Below, one piece after another: positions 49,248 to 58,813 of a DNA stretch of 64,000 bases (position 1 is its first letter; each line of letters opens with the position of its first letter). A program made the translations under genes and the position numbers. This stretch comes from Streptomyces endocoffeicus. GTDB lineage: Bacteria; Actinomycetota; Actinomycetes; Streptomycetales; Streptomycetaceae. The notes under the pieces are model-generated. The model worked only from the letters and a program-made list of their open reading frames with translations, did not search any database and was not told the origin of the DNA. Location: NCBI RefSeq assembly GCF_016741935.1, contig NZ_JAERRG010000024.1, positions 1-64,000 on the forward strand, read 5' to 3'.

Positions 49248-50822
49248 ATGTCCGGACGCCTCACGCCCCGCCGCCCCAGACCCCACCTTCCATCCGCCCG
49301 CGGAGCCCGGCGGTTGCGTGCCGCCGCGCTGGGAACCGCCCTGGTCACCGTGGTCGCCCCTGCCCTGAGCGGCTGCGGAGACGGGGCGGCGTCCGCCAGT
49401 GGCGGCGCCGCGCTGAAATGGGCATCCTCCTACTTCCCCACCCACTGGGACCCGGTCGTCGGTGGCAGTGGTGCTCAGTTCCGAGAACTCTCCCTGGTAT
49501 ACGCGTCGTTGACACGCACCGACGAGACCGGCAAGGCCGTGCCGGACCTGGCCAAGAGCTGGGAATACAACGCCAAGGGCGACCAGATCACCTTCCACCT
49601 GCGGCCCCATCTGAAGTTCAGCGACGGCGCACCGGTCGACGGTGCCGCGGTCAAGGCGGCCGTCGAGCGGGCCAAGAAGCAGAAGAACTCGGCACTCTTC
49701 GGCGACCTGACCTCGATCAGGTCGGTGGACGCGAAGGGACTGGACGCGGTCGTCCATCTCACCCAGGTCGACTACCAGATCCCGCAGTTGCTCGGTCAGC
49801 GCGTGCTGCAGATCGCCAGCCCCAAGGCGGCCGCCTCCCCGGCGAAGCTGGACCAAAATCCGGTCGGCGCGGGCCCGTTCATCGCCACGCAGCTCATACC
49901 GGGCACCAAGGCGGTGCTGAAGAAGAACCCGGACTACTGGGATGCGAAGAACATCCATATCGACAACGTCGAGCTGACCTCGGCACCCGACGCCGCCACC
50001 GTCGTGTCCGGTCTCCAGACCGGTGCATACAACTTCGCCGATATCGACCCCAGCCAGGCGCAGGCCGCCAAGAAGGCGGGTCTCGACGTGTTCGTCCAGC
50101 CCGGCTTCAACGCCTCCAACATCAGCCTCAACATCAACAAGGCGCCGTTCAACGATGACAAGGTCGTCGACGCCGTCCGCTATGCGATCAATCGCAAGGA
50201 GTTCGTCGACAAGCTGACCTTCGGCTACGGGCAGGCGACCGACCAGCCGTTCCCCAAGGGGTACGTGGCCTACGACCCGAAGTCGGAGAACGCCTACCCC
50301 TATGACCCGGCGAAGTCCAGGAAGCTCCTCGCCGAGGCGGGCCACAAGAGCGGCCAGATCAAGCTGAACCTGGTCATCCGGGAGGATGATCCGCAGGCGG
50401 AGATCGTCCAGTCGCAACTGGCCAAGGTCGGGATCAGCGTCAAAATCAAGATCGACAAGAACTGGGCCACCCCGTTCTTCGCCAAGGACCTGGCCTTCTC
50501 GCTCTACGCGACCACCGGCCGTGACTCCGCCGCCCAGACCCTGACCGCCCACTTCGGCCCCGACGGCCCGCTGAACCTCAGCTCGCCCTATGAGCCGGCC
50601 GGCTTCGAGGCGGCCATCGCCAAGGTGCGCCGGACCCCGCTCAACTCACCCGACTACGCCAAGGTCCTCCAGGCGGCGACACGGGCCGGCCTGCGGAGCA
50701 AGGCGCTGGTCTTCACCTACTCCTCGCCCAACCTCATCGCCAAGAGCAAGACGATCTCCGATCTGCCGAAGAACCCGGCCCACATCGACTGGACCGGTGT
50801 GGCCATCTCCGGCGGCAACTGA
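49248..50822 (+). CDS. Opp/Dpp-family substrate-binding lipoprotein (operon B)
   Basis: A 524-residue family 5 binding protein. An Arg-rich N terminus leads into a signal peptide with lipobox LSGC (Cys43). Domain segments: LAKSWEYNAKGDQITFHLRPHLKFSDGAPVDGAAVKAAVERAKK, QNPVGAGPFIATQLIPGTKAVLKKNPDYW and VRYAINRKEFVDKLTFGYGQ. ATG at 49248 has a purine-rich GAAGAAAGAAAT upstream instead of a GGAGG. It starts sulfur operon B. Family 5 proteins also carry glutathione, opines and oligopeptides, so a thio-compound or S-containing peptide is plausible here. Confidence 0.9.
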   Translation: MSGRLTPRRPRPHLPSARGARRLRAAALGTALVTVVAPALSGCGDGAASASGGAALKWASSYFPTHWDPVVGGSGAQFRELSLVYASLTRTDETGKAVPDLAKSWEYNAKGDQITFHLRPHLKFSDGAPVDGAAVKAAVERAKKQKNSALFGDLTSIRSVDAKGLDAVVHLTQVDYQIPQLLGQRVLQIASPKAAASPAKLDQNPVGAGPFIATQLIPGTKAVLKKNPDYWDAKNIHIDNVELTSAPDAATVVSGLQTGAYNFADIDPSQAQAAKKAGLDVFVQPGFNASNISLNINKAPFNDDKVVDAVRYAINRKEFVDKLTFGYGQATDQPFPKGYVAYDPKSENAYPYDPAKSRKLLAEAGHKSGQIKLNLVIREDDPQAEIVQSQLAKVGISVKIKIDKNWATPFFAKDLAFSLYATTGRDSAAQTLTAHFGPDGPLNLSSPYEPAGFEAAIAKVRRTPLNSPDYAKVLQAATRAGLRSKALVFTYSSPNLIAKSKTISDLPKNPAHIDWTGVAISGGN

Positions 50823-50851
50823 CATCCGTCCACGACAGACAGGGACAACCC

Positions 50852-51880
50852 ATGACGACGACCGAGGCCCGGGCACCGTCCGACCTCACTGGCGGGGTCG
50901 CCGCGGCCCGGACACGGCGTGCGCTCGGCCGCGTCCTGGTCACCCTTGTCCGGTCCGTCGCGATCTTCGTACCGGTCTTCCTGGTCGCGACGTTCGTGAC
51001 GTTCGCGCTGCGCTCGCTGAGCGGACTCAGCCCGGCGCGGATCCAGCTGGGCGAGCAGGCGACTCCCGAGGCCATCGCCAGGGTCGAGGCGCAGTGGGGC
51101 CTCGACCGGCCCTTCCTGGTCCAGTACTGGGACTGGTTCACCGGCGTGCTGCACGGACAGCTCGGTGCCAGCTGGACCAACGGCGCCGACATCTCCACCC
51201 TCATCGGCCTCGGTCTGGGCGTGAGCCTGTCGGTGGCGACCTTTGCACTGCTCATCGGGGTGGTCGTGGGCTTCGGCCTCGGCACGGTGGCGGCCCTGCG
51301 GCACACCACCTGGATCGACCGCGCCATCACCGGCTTGGTGACGGTGATCTCGGTGATGCCGGCGTTCGTGGTCGGCATCGTGCTGGTGGCGGTCTTCGCG
51401 GTCGGGCTGCACATCTTCCCGTCCGCCGGATACGTCCCGGCCCAGCAGGGGCTCGGCCCGTGGCTCGCCCACATCACCCTGCCCGCCGTCGCGTTGAGCT
51501 TCGATGTGATCGCCGACGTCACCCGGCAACTGCGCACCAGCCTCATCGCCGCCTATCGCGAGAACTACGTCATCGGGGCGGTGGTACGGGGCTTGAGTCC
51601 GCGGCGGATCTTCTTCGTCCATGTGCTGCGCAACGGCCTCGGGCCCGCGCTCGCGACGCTCGGTCTGAAGTTCCCCGCACTGGTCGGCGCGTCCGTCATC
51701 ACGGAGTGGGTCTTCGGCCTGCAGGGCTTCGGCCGATTCGCCAATGACTCCGCCCAGGCCGGGGACGTGCCCGCGGTCCAGGGAGTCCTGGTGGTGTCGA
51801 TCGTTCTGGTCGTCGCCTTCAACCTGATCGTCAATCTGGTGCTGGCACGCGTGACGCCGGCGTCCCAGCGGGGAGTGTGA
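50852..51880 (+). CDS. DppB-type ABC permease (operon B)
   Basis: A 342-residue permease: a cytoplasmic tail of about 25 residues, then VATFVTFALRSLSGLSPARIQLGEQATPEAIARVEAQWGLDRPF and the EAA loop YRENYVIGAVVRGLSPRRIFFVHVLRNGLGPALATLGLKF. It is 29 bases after the binding-protein gene. The periplasmic loop after helix 1 is the usual place for substrate entry. Confidence 0.92.
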   Translation: MTTTEARAPSDLTGGVAAARTRRALGRVLVTLVRSVAIFVPVFLVATFVTFALRSLSGLSPARIQLGEQATPEAIARVEAQWGLDRPFLVQYWDWFTGVLHGQLGASWTNGADISTLIGLGLGVSLSVATFALLIGVVVGFGLGTVAALRHTTWIDRAITGLVTVISVMPAFVVGIVLVAVFAVGLHIFPSAGYVPAQQGLGPWLAHITLPAVALSFDVIADVTRQLRTSLIAAYRENYVIGAVVRGLSPRRIFFVHVLRNGLGPALATLGLKFPALVGASVITEWVFGLQGFGRFANDSAQAGDVPAVQGVLVVSIVLVVAFNLIVNLVLARVTPASQRGV

Positions 51881-51883
51881 ACC

Positions 51884-52771
51884 ATGTTGCGCCGCGTTCT
51901 CACCCTCCCGTCCGGACGGATCGCCGTCGGCATCCTCGCCGTGACCATCCTGCTGGCCGTGTTCGGTCCGCTGCTCGCCCCGTATAACCCCCTCGCCACC
52001 AGCGACAACACGCTCGCGGCGGCATCGGGCGAGCACTGGCTGGGGACGGACTACCTGGGCCGCGACGTGCTCAGCCGCCTCCTGGACGGCTCACGCGTGA
52101 GCGTCCTCGGCTCCCTCGAAGTCGCGCTCACGGCACTCGCCGTCGGCTCCGTACCGGGCATCCTGTCGGTCTACTTCGGACGGGCCTTCGAATGGATCAG
52201 TCTCCGCCTGGCCGACACGCTGGTCGCCCTGCCGTTCCTGCTGTTCGCCGTCGCCGTGATCGCACTGCTCGGCAACGGCCTCACCCAGGCGATGCTCGTC
52301 ACCGGCGTCCTGGTGTCCCCGCTGTTCTACCGGGTGTCTCGGGCCGCCACCCTGTCGGTGGCCCGCTCGCCCTACGTGGAGGCCGCGCTCCTGGCCGGCG
52401 CCTCCGTTGGCTGGGTGGTACGCCGTCACGTGTGGGTCAAGGTGCTGCCACCGATCGCGGTCGCGCTGGCGCAGACCATCGGTGTTGGCTTCGTCATCGT
52501 CTCCAGCCTGACCTTCCTCGGTATCGGCGTCCAGCCTCCCGCACCCACCTGGGGCGGACTGCTCGCCTCGGACCTGGGCTATCTCAGCCACCAGCCGTGG
52601 GCGCCACTGCCCCCCGCACTGCTAATCATGATCACCGTCTGGGCCGGCAACCTCCTCGCCGACGCGATCCGCGACGTCTCCGGCGAGGCGGGCCGCGCCC
52701 TTGTGGGCCGCCGCAAGGCTCGCACCCACGGCATCGAGAAGACCGGCCCCGTCCCCACCGGAGGTGCGTGA
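51884..52771 (+). CDS. DppC-type ABC permease (operon B)
   Basis: A 295-residue permease with GPLLAPYNPLATSDNTLAAASGEHWLGTDYLGRDVLSRLLDGSRVS and the EAA loop AALLAGASVGWVVRRHVWVKVLPPIAVALAQTI. It starts three bases after the DppB-type stop and shares one base with the next start. It forms the channel with the 342-residue permease. Confidence 0.92.
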   Translation: MLRRVLTLPSGRIAVGILAVTILLAVFGPLLAPYNPLATSDNTLAAASGEHWLGTDYLGRDVLSRLLDGSRVSVLGSLEVALTALAVGSVPGILSVYFGRAFEWISLRLADTLVALPFLLFAVAVIALLGNGLTQAMLVTGVLVSPLFYRVSRAATLSVARSPYVEAALLAGASVGWVVRRHVWVKVLPPIAVALAQTIGVGFVIVSSLTFLGIGVQPPAPTWGGLLASDLGYLSHQPWAPLPPALLIMITVWAGNLLADAIRDVSGEAGRALVGRRKARTHGIEKTGPVPTGGA

Positions 52772-53670
52772 TGGCGACTCTGTCCACGAACCGCGTCCCC
52801 GGGGAAACCCTCGGGCACGGCCCCGGCGCTCCGCCCGACCCTCGGTCGCCCGTGCTGTCACTGCGCGACGTCCGCATCAGTGACCAGGCCGACGGTCGCG
52901 AGATCGTCCACGGCGTGAGCTTCACGCTCACCCCGGGCAAGGTGGTCGGCATCGTCGGCGAGTCCGGCAGCGGAAAGACCATCACCTGCCGGGCGGCCCT
53001 GGGCATCCTGCCCGCGCACTTCGAGGTCACCGGCGGATCGATCGAGATCCACGGCACCGATATCGCGGAGCTGTCCCCCGCACGGTGGACGGCCCTGCAC
53101 GGCCTCACGATCAGCGCGGTCTTCCAGGACCCGGCCTCCTACCTCAACCCCTCGATTCCCGTGGGCGCGCAGGTGGCCGAGGTCGTCCGGGTCAAGAAGA
53201 GACTGGGGCGGGGCGCGGCCCGCCGCCGGGCCGTCGAACTGCTGCGGGCTGTACACCTGCGGGAGGCCGATCTGGTCTACGGCCAGTACCCGCATGAACT
53301 GTCCGGCGGCATGCTCCAGCGCGTACTGATCGCGGCGGCGATCGCCGCCGACCCGCGCATCCTCATCGCCGACGAGGCCACGACCGCGCTCGACGTCACC
53401 GTCCAGGCCGAGATCCTCGACCTGCTCGCCGATCTGCGCGAGCGGACCGGCATGGCCCTTGTCGTGGTCTCCCACGACTTGGCCGTCGTCGCTCAGCTGT
53501 GCGACGAAGTCCTCGTCATGCGGCAGGGCGAGGTGGTCGAACACGGACCGACCGGGAGAGTGCTGCACGCCCCGCGGCACGAGTACACCCAGCTGCTGAT
53601 CGCCGAGCACGAGAGGTACGGCCTGGAGAAGTTCCTCGACCCGAAGCTCGACCCGAAGGAGGAGGCGTGA
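52771..53670 (+). CDS. DppD-type ABC ATPase (operon B)
   Basis: A 299-residue ATPase with Walker A GESGSGKTI (a Thr-to-Ile final position), Q-loop AVFQDPASYLNPSIPVG, signature LSGGMLQRVLIAAAI and Walker B ILIADEATTALDVTVQ, where Ala replaces the usual Pro. A Pro/Gly-rich N-terminal 30 residues precede the domain. Stop overlaps the next GTG start by four bases. Confidence 0.92.
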   Translation: MATLSTNRVPGETLGHGPGAPPDPRSPVLSLRDVRISDQADGREIVHGVSFTLTPGKVVGIVGESGSGKTITCRAALGILPAHFEVTGGSIEIHGTDIAELSPARWTALHGLTISAVFQDPASYLNPSIPVGAQVAEVVRVKKRLGRGAARRRAVELLRAVHLREADLVYGQYPHELSGGMLQRVLIAAAIAADPRILIADEATTALDVTVQAEILDLLADLRERTGMALVVVSHDLAVVAQLCDEVLVMRQGEVVEHGPTGRVLHAPRHEYTQLLIAEHERYGLEKFLDPKLDPKEEA

Positions 53671-54539
53671 CTGCCGAGCTGCCGCAGGAGGAGGGTTCCG
53701 CCGGCGCCGCGCCCGGCCGGGAACCCGTCCTCGACGTCACCGGTCTGGACGTGCACTACGGGTCTCGCCGCAGGCGCCGACGGGCCCTGCACGGGGTCTC
53801 ACTGACCGTCGCTCCGGGCGAAACCCTCGGCATCATCGGCGAGACCGGATCGGGCAAGTCGACGCTCGCACGGGCCGTGCTCGGCCTGGTACGCGCCTCG
53901 GCGGGGTCGGTCGTCATCGACGGGGAGGACGTCAGCGCCTACGATCAACGTCAATGGCGCGGTCTGCGCCGTCGCGGCGTGGTCCAGTACGTCTTCCAGG
54001 ATCCGCTGCGCAGCCTCGACCCGGACCTCACCATCGAGACCTCCTTGGCCGAGCCGCTGCTGATCAGGGGCGTCCCGTTCGACGAGGCGGCGGCGCGCGT
54101 CCGCGCGTTCGTCTCCCGCGTCCGGCTCTCCGAAGACCTGCTCGACCGGTTGCCCGGGGAACTCTCCGGCGGCCAGCGCCAGCGGGTCGCGGTGGCCCGG
54201 GCGCTGGTCGCCGAGCCGCGCCTGGTCATCCTCGACGAACCGGTCAGCGCCCTGGACTCCGCCAACCGTGTCCAGATCCTGCGGATCCTGGAGGAGTTGC
54301 GCTCCGACGGGGTGGCCCTCGTCTTCATCTCCCACGACCTCGGGTCCGTCGCCGGGATCGCCGACCGCGTCGCGGTGCTGTACCGGGGCGAGCTGGTCGA
54401 GGTCGGGACCGCCGCCGATGTCATCAACCGCCCCCGGCACACCTATACCCGGCTGCTCGTCAGCTCCGCCCCCACGCTGCGCGCCGCGCCCGCCGACCGG
54501 GCCGAACGCGAGGCACTCCGCGCGCTGCTGCACGCCTGA
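53667..54539 (+). CDS. DppF-type ABC ATPase (operon B)
   Basis: A 290-residue ATPase: Walker A GETGSGKST, Q-loop YVFQDPLRSLDPDLTIE, signature LSGGQRQRVAVARAL, Walker B LVILDEPVSALDSANR and H-loop ISHDLGSVAGIADRV. The GTG start has GGAGGAGG just upstream. It is followed 23 bases later by the monooxygenase gene, tying transporter and enzyme into one operon. Confidence 0.93.
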   Translation: MTAELPQEEGSAGAAPGREPVLDVTGLDVHYGSRRRRRRALHGVSLTVAPGETLGIIGETGSGKSTLARAVLGLVRASAGSVVIDGEDVSAYDQRQWRGLRRRGVVQYVFQDPLRSLDPDLTIETSLAEPLLIRGVPFDEAAARVRAFVSRVRLSEDLLDRLPGELSGGQRQRVAVARALVAEPRLVILDEPVSALDSANRVQILRILEELRSDGVALVFISHDLGSVAGIADRVAVLYRGELVEVGTAADVINRPRHTYTRLLVSSAPTLRAAPADRAEREALRALLHA

Positions 54540-54562
54540 ACCCACCACAGGGAGGAACCCTC

Positions 54563-55897
54563 ATGTCCCGCACCCTCCACTTCGCGCTGCACCCGTACGG
54601 CGTCGGCGGCCCGGGCCAGCACGGGCTGTGGAAGCACCCGCGCGTCCCGAAGAACGCGAGCATCGACATCAACTACTACATCCGGCAGGCACAGGCCGCC
54701 GAACACGCCCTCTTCGACGCCCTGTTCATCGTCGACAGCCAGTTCATCAACGCCACCTACCCGGCGCACTACCTCAACCGGCTGGAGCCGCTGACCCTGC
54801 TGTCGGCGGTCGCCACCCACACCCGGCACGTCGGGCTGGTCGGCACGGCGAGTTCGACGTACAACTCCCCCTTCAACCTGGCCCGGCGGTTCGCCTCCCT
54901 CGACCACATCAGCGGTGGCCGCGCCGGCTGGAACGTCGTGACCAGCTTCGACACGGGAGCCTCCCGGAACTTCGGGCTCGAGGAACACCTCGACTACACC
55001 ACCCGCTACCGCCGTGCCCTGGAATTCGTACAGGTCGCCCGCGGTCTGTGGGACTCCTACGAGGACGACGCCTTCCCCGCCGATGTCGAGCGCAACCTGT
55101 TCCTCGACCCGTCCAAGCTGCACCGGCTCGGCCATGAGGGCGAGCACTTCAAGGTGGCGGGCCCGCTCAACCTCTCGCGCTCGCCGCAGGGACAGCCGGT
55201 GATCTTCCAGGCCGGAGTCTCCGAAGAGGGCCGCGACCTCGCCGCGCAGGTCGCCGAAGGCATTTACGCGCCGGGCGGCTCGCTGGAGCAGGCACAGGAG
55301 TACTACGCCGACATCAAGCGCCGCACCGCCGCCTATGGGCGCGATCCCGAGCACATCAAGATCTTCGTACACGGCGGCCCGGTCGTCGCCGCGACCGACG
55401 AAGCGGCCCGGCGCCGCGAGCGGGAGATCTTCGAGGAGGACAACGACTTCGACCGCAATCTCGCGCTCCTCGGCCGTTCCTTCGGCGCCTACGACTTCAG
55501 CGCCCACGATCTGGACGCGCCGTTCCCGGACGTGGCGCACCTCGCCGAGAAGGGCGGCCGGACCGGCGCCGCCAAAATCATCGCCCGCGCCACGGCGCGG
55601 AAATTGACTCTGCGCCAGGTAGCCGAGTCCGTCGGGGAGTTCCGGCGCTCGCCGTTCGTCGGTGCGCCGGAGACGGTCGCCGACACCATCGAGCGGTGGT
55701 TTTCCGCCGGCACCTTCGACGGCATCAACCTCGCCTTCCGCACCGACGACGACCTCGACCTCTTCGTCGACGGCGTCGTCCCGATCCTCCAGAAGCGTGG
55801 GCTGTACCGCACCGAGTACCCGGCCGACACCCTGCGCGGCAATCTCGGGCTGCCCGTCCCCGTCAACCGCTGGGCATCCACCGAAGCGCAAGTCTGA
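54563..55897 (+). CDS. NtaA/SnaA/DszA-family flavin monooxygenase (operon B)
   Basis: A 444-residue FMNH2-dependent monooxygenase, paralogous to the operon A enzyme. Shared core: LDHISGGRAGWNVVTSFDTGASRNFG and PQGQPVIFQAGVSEEGRDLAA. The N terminus has a Gly-rich HPYGVGGPGQHGLW motif and INYYIRQAQAAEHALFDALFIVD, different from paralogue A, so the substrate pocket differs. ATG at 54563 follows GGGAGG. With an SsuE-like reductase next it forms a two-component oxygenase that likely releases sulfite or oxidises an organosulfur compound. Nitrilotriacetate-type N-dealkylation is an alternative. Confidence 0.88.
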   Translation: MSRTLHFALHPYGVGGPGQHGLWKHPRVPKNASIDINYYIRQAQAAEHALFDALFIVDSQFINATYPAHYLNRLEPLTLLSAVATHTRHVGLVGTASSTYNSPFNLARRFASLDHISGGRAGWNVVTSFDTGASRNFGLEEHLDYTTRYRRALEFVQVARGLWDSYEDDAFPADVERNLFLDPSKLHRLGHEGEHFKVAGPLNLSRSPQGQPVIFQAGVSEEGRDLAAQVAEGIYAPGGSLEQAQEYYADIKRRTAAYGRDPEHIKIFVHGGPVVAATDEAARRREREIFEEDNDFDRNLALLGRSFGAYDFSAHDLDAPFPDVAHLAEKGGRTGAAKIIARATARKLTLRQVAESVGEFRRSPFVGAPETVADTIERWFSAGTFDGINLAFRTDDDLDLFVDGVVPILQKRGLYRTEYPADTLRGNLGLPVPVNRWASTEAQV

Positions 55898-56010
55898 CAA
55901 CCCCGGCCACACCGACCACTACGGCCCCGAAGGTCCGCGGACGCCGCCGGCCGGTGCCCTGTCCCGCCCGTACTGACCACGCCTCACGAACCCTCCTGGA
56001 AGGTCCCGCC

Positions 56011-56568
56011 ATGGCCGCCATCCTGTCCGTCTCGGGAAGCCCCTCCGCCACCTCCCGCACCGCACAACTGCTGCGCCATCTCGACGACCGCCTCCGCCTC
56101 CAGGGCCACGACGTGACCGTACTCGACGTGCGCACCCTTCCCGCCGACGCGCTTCTCGCCGCCGACTTCCGGCACCCGGCCATCGCTCACACCGCAGCCC
56201 AGTTCGCGCGCGCGGACGGCATAGTGATCGGCACTCCCGTATACAAGGCCGCCTATGCGGGGCTTCTGAAAGCACTGCTCGACGTACTCCCGCAGTACGC
56301 CCTGACCGGCAAGACCGTCCTGCCGCTGGCCACCGGCGGGAGCACGGCCCACGTACTCGCCATCGACTACGCATTGCGTCCGGTCCTCAGTTCGATGGGC
56401 GCGGGGCACATCGTGCCCGGCTGGTTCACCCTCGACAAGGACATCACCATCGCCGAGGACGGCACACCGGCCATCGCACCGGCCACCGCCGAAGCCCTGG
56501 CACAGGTCACGGACCACTTCTCCGCCGCGGTCGGTGGCCGAACGGCCCCGCTGACCCCCGCCGGCTGA
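56011..56568 (+). CDS. SsuE-like NADPH-dependent FMN reductase (operon B)
   Basis: A 185-residue paralogue of the reductase at 24530-25084. The N-terminal loop ILSVSGSPSATSRT and GIVIGTPVYKAAYAGLLKALLDVLPQYAL are nearly identical between copies, while the C-terminal 40 residues diverge. It supplies FMNH2 to the operon B monooxygenase. ATG at 56011 follows CTGGAAGG. It lies 113 bases after the monooxygenase gene; that gap holds no obvious terminator. Confidence 0.9.
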   Translation: MAAILSVSGSPSATSRTAQLLRHLDDRLRLQGHDVTVLDVRTLPADALLAADFRHPAIAHTAAQFARADGIVIGTPVYKAAYAGLLKALLDVLPQYALTGKTVLPLATGGSTAHVLAIDYALRPVLSSMGAGHIVPGWFTLDKDITIAEDGTPAIAPATAEALAQVTDHFSAAVGGRTAPLTPAG

Positions 56569-56642
56569 GACCGCGTCCACGCCGAACGCCCGGTACCCGC
56601 GCCGGCAGGCCGGATCGGGCAGGTCACGAGCGGGGCGGACCG

Positions 56643-57593
56643 CTATTCCTTGACCGCCCCCGAGTTCGCCCCCTGCACGAAGTAGCGCTGGAAGCAGAAG
56701 AACAGCGCCGCGACCGGCAGGGTCGCCAGCAGGGCCGCCGCCAGCTTCAGCGGGTACTGCGTACCGCCGCCCAGCCCGCCCGAGACAAACCGCGCGAGCC
56801 CGGTCGTCAACGTCTCGTACTGGCCGGACTGCGTGGCCACCAGGAAGTGGGTGAACTCGTTCCACGAGCCCTGGAACGCCAGGATCGTCAGGGTGATCAG
56901 CGCGGGCCGGGCCATCGGCAGCACCACCGACCAGAAGGTCCGGATCACCCCGGCGCCGTCCACCCGCGCGGCCTCCTCGACCTCCCGGGGGATCGACTCG
57001 AAGAACTGCTTCATGATGAAGATCCCGGCCGCGTCCACCATCAGCGGAAGGATCATGCCGGTGTAGGTGTCGAACAGCCCGAAGGTGTTGAGCACCAGGA
57101 ACTTCGGGATCAGCAACGCCACCGGGGGCACCGCCATCACCGCGAGCACGAAGGCGAACAGCAGCGAGCGGCCCGGGAAGCGCAGCCGCGCCAGCGCGTA
57201 TCCCGCCATCGAGTTGAACAGCACCCGCCCGGCGGTGACCAGGACCGCGACCAGGGCCGAGTTGCCCAGCCAGCGCAGGAACGGCACCCCGTCCCCGGCC
57301 TGGCTCAGCCCGAACAGCCGCTGGTAGGCGGCGGTCGTCGGGGTGGTGGGCACCAGTCCGAGGGGATGCGCCGCCGCATCCGGGTCCGTCTTGAACCCGG
57401 TCACCAGCTGGAGCGCGAACGGCAGCAGGTACACCAGTCCGAGCCCCACCACCAGTGCGTATCCCAGCACCCGCAGCGGCCGCGGGAACCGGCCGAGCAC
57501 CGGGCGCCCCCGCGCCGGGGCGGAAACCTTGGTCTCGGCCTTGGCCTTGGCCTTGGTCTTGGCCTCGGGGGCAGCCGTGGCCGTGGCGTTCAT
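56643..57593 (-). CDS. Carbohydrate ABC permease (MalG/LacG type)
   Basis: A 316-residue CUT1-family sugar permease. A Lys/Ala-rich repeat tail (about residues 9-25) precedes six helices; the EAA loop is ESIPREVEEAARVDGAGVIRTFWSVVLPMARPALITLTI. ATG at 57593 follows GGGAGGA with good spacing and overlaps the stop of the partner permease by four bases. It ends with the family-typical QGANSGAVKE tail. It imports an oligosaccharide together with the adjacent genes. Confidence 0.93.
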   Translation of the reverse strand: MNATATAAPEAKTKAKAKAETKVSAPARGRPVLGRFPRPLRVLGYALVVGLGLVYLLPFALQLVTGFKTDPDAAAHPLGLVPTTPTTAAYQRLFGLSQAGDGVPFLRWLGNSALVAVLVTAGRVLFNSMAGYALARLRFPGRSLLFAFVLAVMAVPPVALLIPKFLVLNTFGLFDTYTGMILPLMVDAAGIFIMKQFFESIPREVEEAARVDGAGVIRTFWSVVLPMARPALITLTILAFQGSWNEFTHFLVATQSGQYETLTTGLARFVSGGLGGGTQYPLKLAAALLATLPVAALFFCFQRYFVQGANSGAVKE

Positions 57594-58807
57594 CGATTCC
57601 TCCCGGGGCGGGGACCGCGCTCCCGCAGCGCCCAGCGCTGCAGGGCGGTAAGGAACAGGATCAGCACGAGCAGGATGAAGGCGATGGCCGCGCCCTGCCC
57701 GAAGTCGGCGCCGTCGAAGGCCGTCGAGTACGACAGGAAGGCCGGCGTCAGCGTCGTGTTGCCCGGAGCGCCCTGGCCCATCACATACACCTGGTCGAAG
57801 ACCTGCCAGGTGGCGATCGTCCCCAGGGTGAGGACGAGGAAGAGCACCGGCCGCAGCGCGGGCAGCGTGATGTGGCGCAGCATCTGGCGGCGGTTCACGC
57901 CCTCGATGGCGGCGGCCTCCTCCAACTCGCGCGGGATGTCCTGGAGGGCCGCGAGGAAGATCAGCATGAAGGTGCCGGAGGTCGTCCACACGGCCAGCAG
58001 GATGATCGTGCACATCGCGACGGACGGACCGGACAGCCACTCGTACCAGGAAAGGCCCATGAAGGAGTGGTCGGCCAGCACACCCGGGGGGTGGTCGGGG
58101 TCGGCGATCCCCAGGCCGCCGAGGAGTGTCGAGAGCACCCCGCGCGGGTCGGCGAACCAGTTGGGGCCCTTCACCCCGATCCAGGACAGCAGCGTGTTGA
58201 CGGCGCCACTGCCCTGGAAGAGGAAGAGGAAGACGGTGGAGACCGCGATCGAGCTGGTGACCGACGGGAAGAAGAACGTGGTGCGCAGGGCGCCCCGGGC
58301 GCGCAGCAGCCGCTGGTTGACGATCAGCGCCAGCACCAGCGCGAGCCCGGTCTGCAGTGGCACGGTCAGCGCCACGTAGTAGACGTTGTTGCGCAGCGAG
58401 GTGGCGAAGAGGGTGCGGTCGAGGCCGTCCTCGGTGAGCAGCGCCCGGTAGTTGTCCAGGCCCACGAACTTCGCCTGCCCGGTGAACGGGTTGGACTGCC
58501 CGTCCCAGTCCAGCAGGCTGACCCACAGGGCCATCAGGATCGGCAGCACCAGGAACAGGCCGAGGATCAGCACCATGGGGCTGACGAACAGCCAGCCCCA
58601 GGCGCCTTCACCGCGGCGGCGCCCCGCGGGCGGGGTGTTTGGGGTGCGGGGCGCCGCCTTGGGGCCGGACCCGCCGGGCGCGTCAGATGCGCCCGGCGGG
58701 CCGGCCGTACGGGGGTCCCCGCCGCTGGCCCCGGGGGCCGGGCGGGGACCGGACGACGCGCCGCGAGGGGTGCGGCGCGCCGTGCGGTGGACGGTGCGGA
58801 AGGGCAT
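57590..58807 (-). CDS. Carbohydrate ABC permease (MalF/LacF type)
   Basis: A 405-residue CUT1 permease whose first 70 residues are a Pro/Gly/Ala/Arg-rich cytoplasmic tail, followed by helices and the EAA loop LQDIPRELEEAAAIEGVNRRQMLRHITLPALRPVLFLVLTL. The tail is unusually long; a later start is possible but no better ribosome-binding site was seen. It starts six bases after the binding-protein stop. No ATPase is in the cluster, as is usual in streptomycetes where a shared MsiK-type ATPase serves many sugar importers. Confidence 0.9.
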   Translation of the reverse strand: MPFRTVHRTARRTPRGASSGPRPAPGASGGDPRTAGPPGASDAPGGSGPKAAPRTPNTPPAGRRRGEGAWGWLFVSPMVLILGLFLVLPILMALWVSLLDWDGQSNPFTGQAKFVGLDNYRALLTEDGLDRTLFATSLRNNVYYVALTVPLQTGLALVLALIVNQRLLRARGALRTTFFFPSVTSSIAVSTVFLFLFQGSGAVNTLLSWIGVKGPNWFADPRGVLSTLLGGLGIADPDHPPGVLADHSFMGLSWYEWLSGPSVAMCTIILLAVWTTSGTFMLIFLAALQDIPRELEEAAAIEGVNRRQMLRHITLPALRPVLFLVLTLGTIATWQVFDQVYVMGQGAPGNTTLTPAFLSYSTAFDGADFGQGAAIAFILLVLILFLTALQRWALRERGPRPGRNR

Positions 58808-58813
58808 GGCGGC

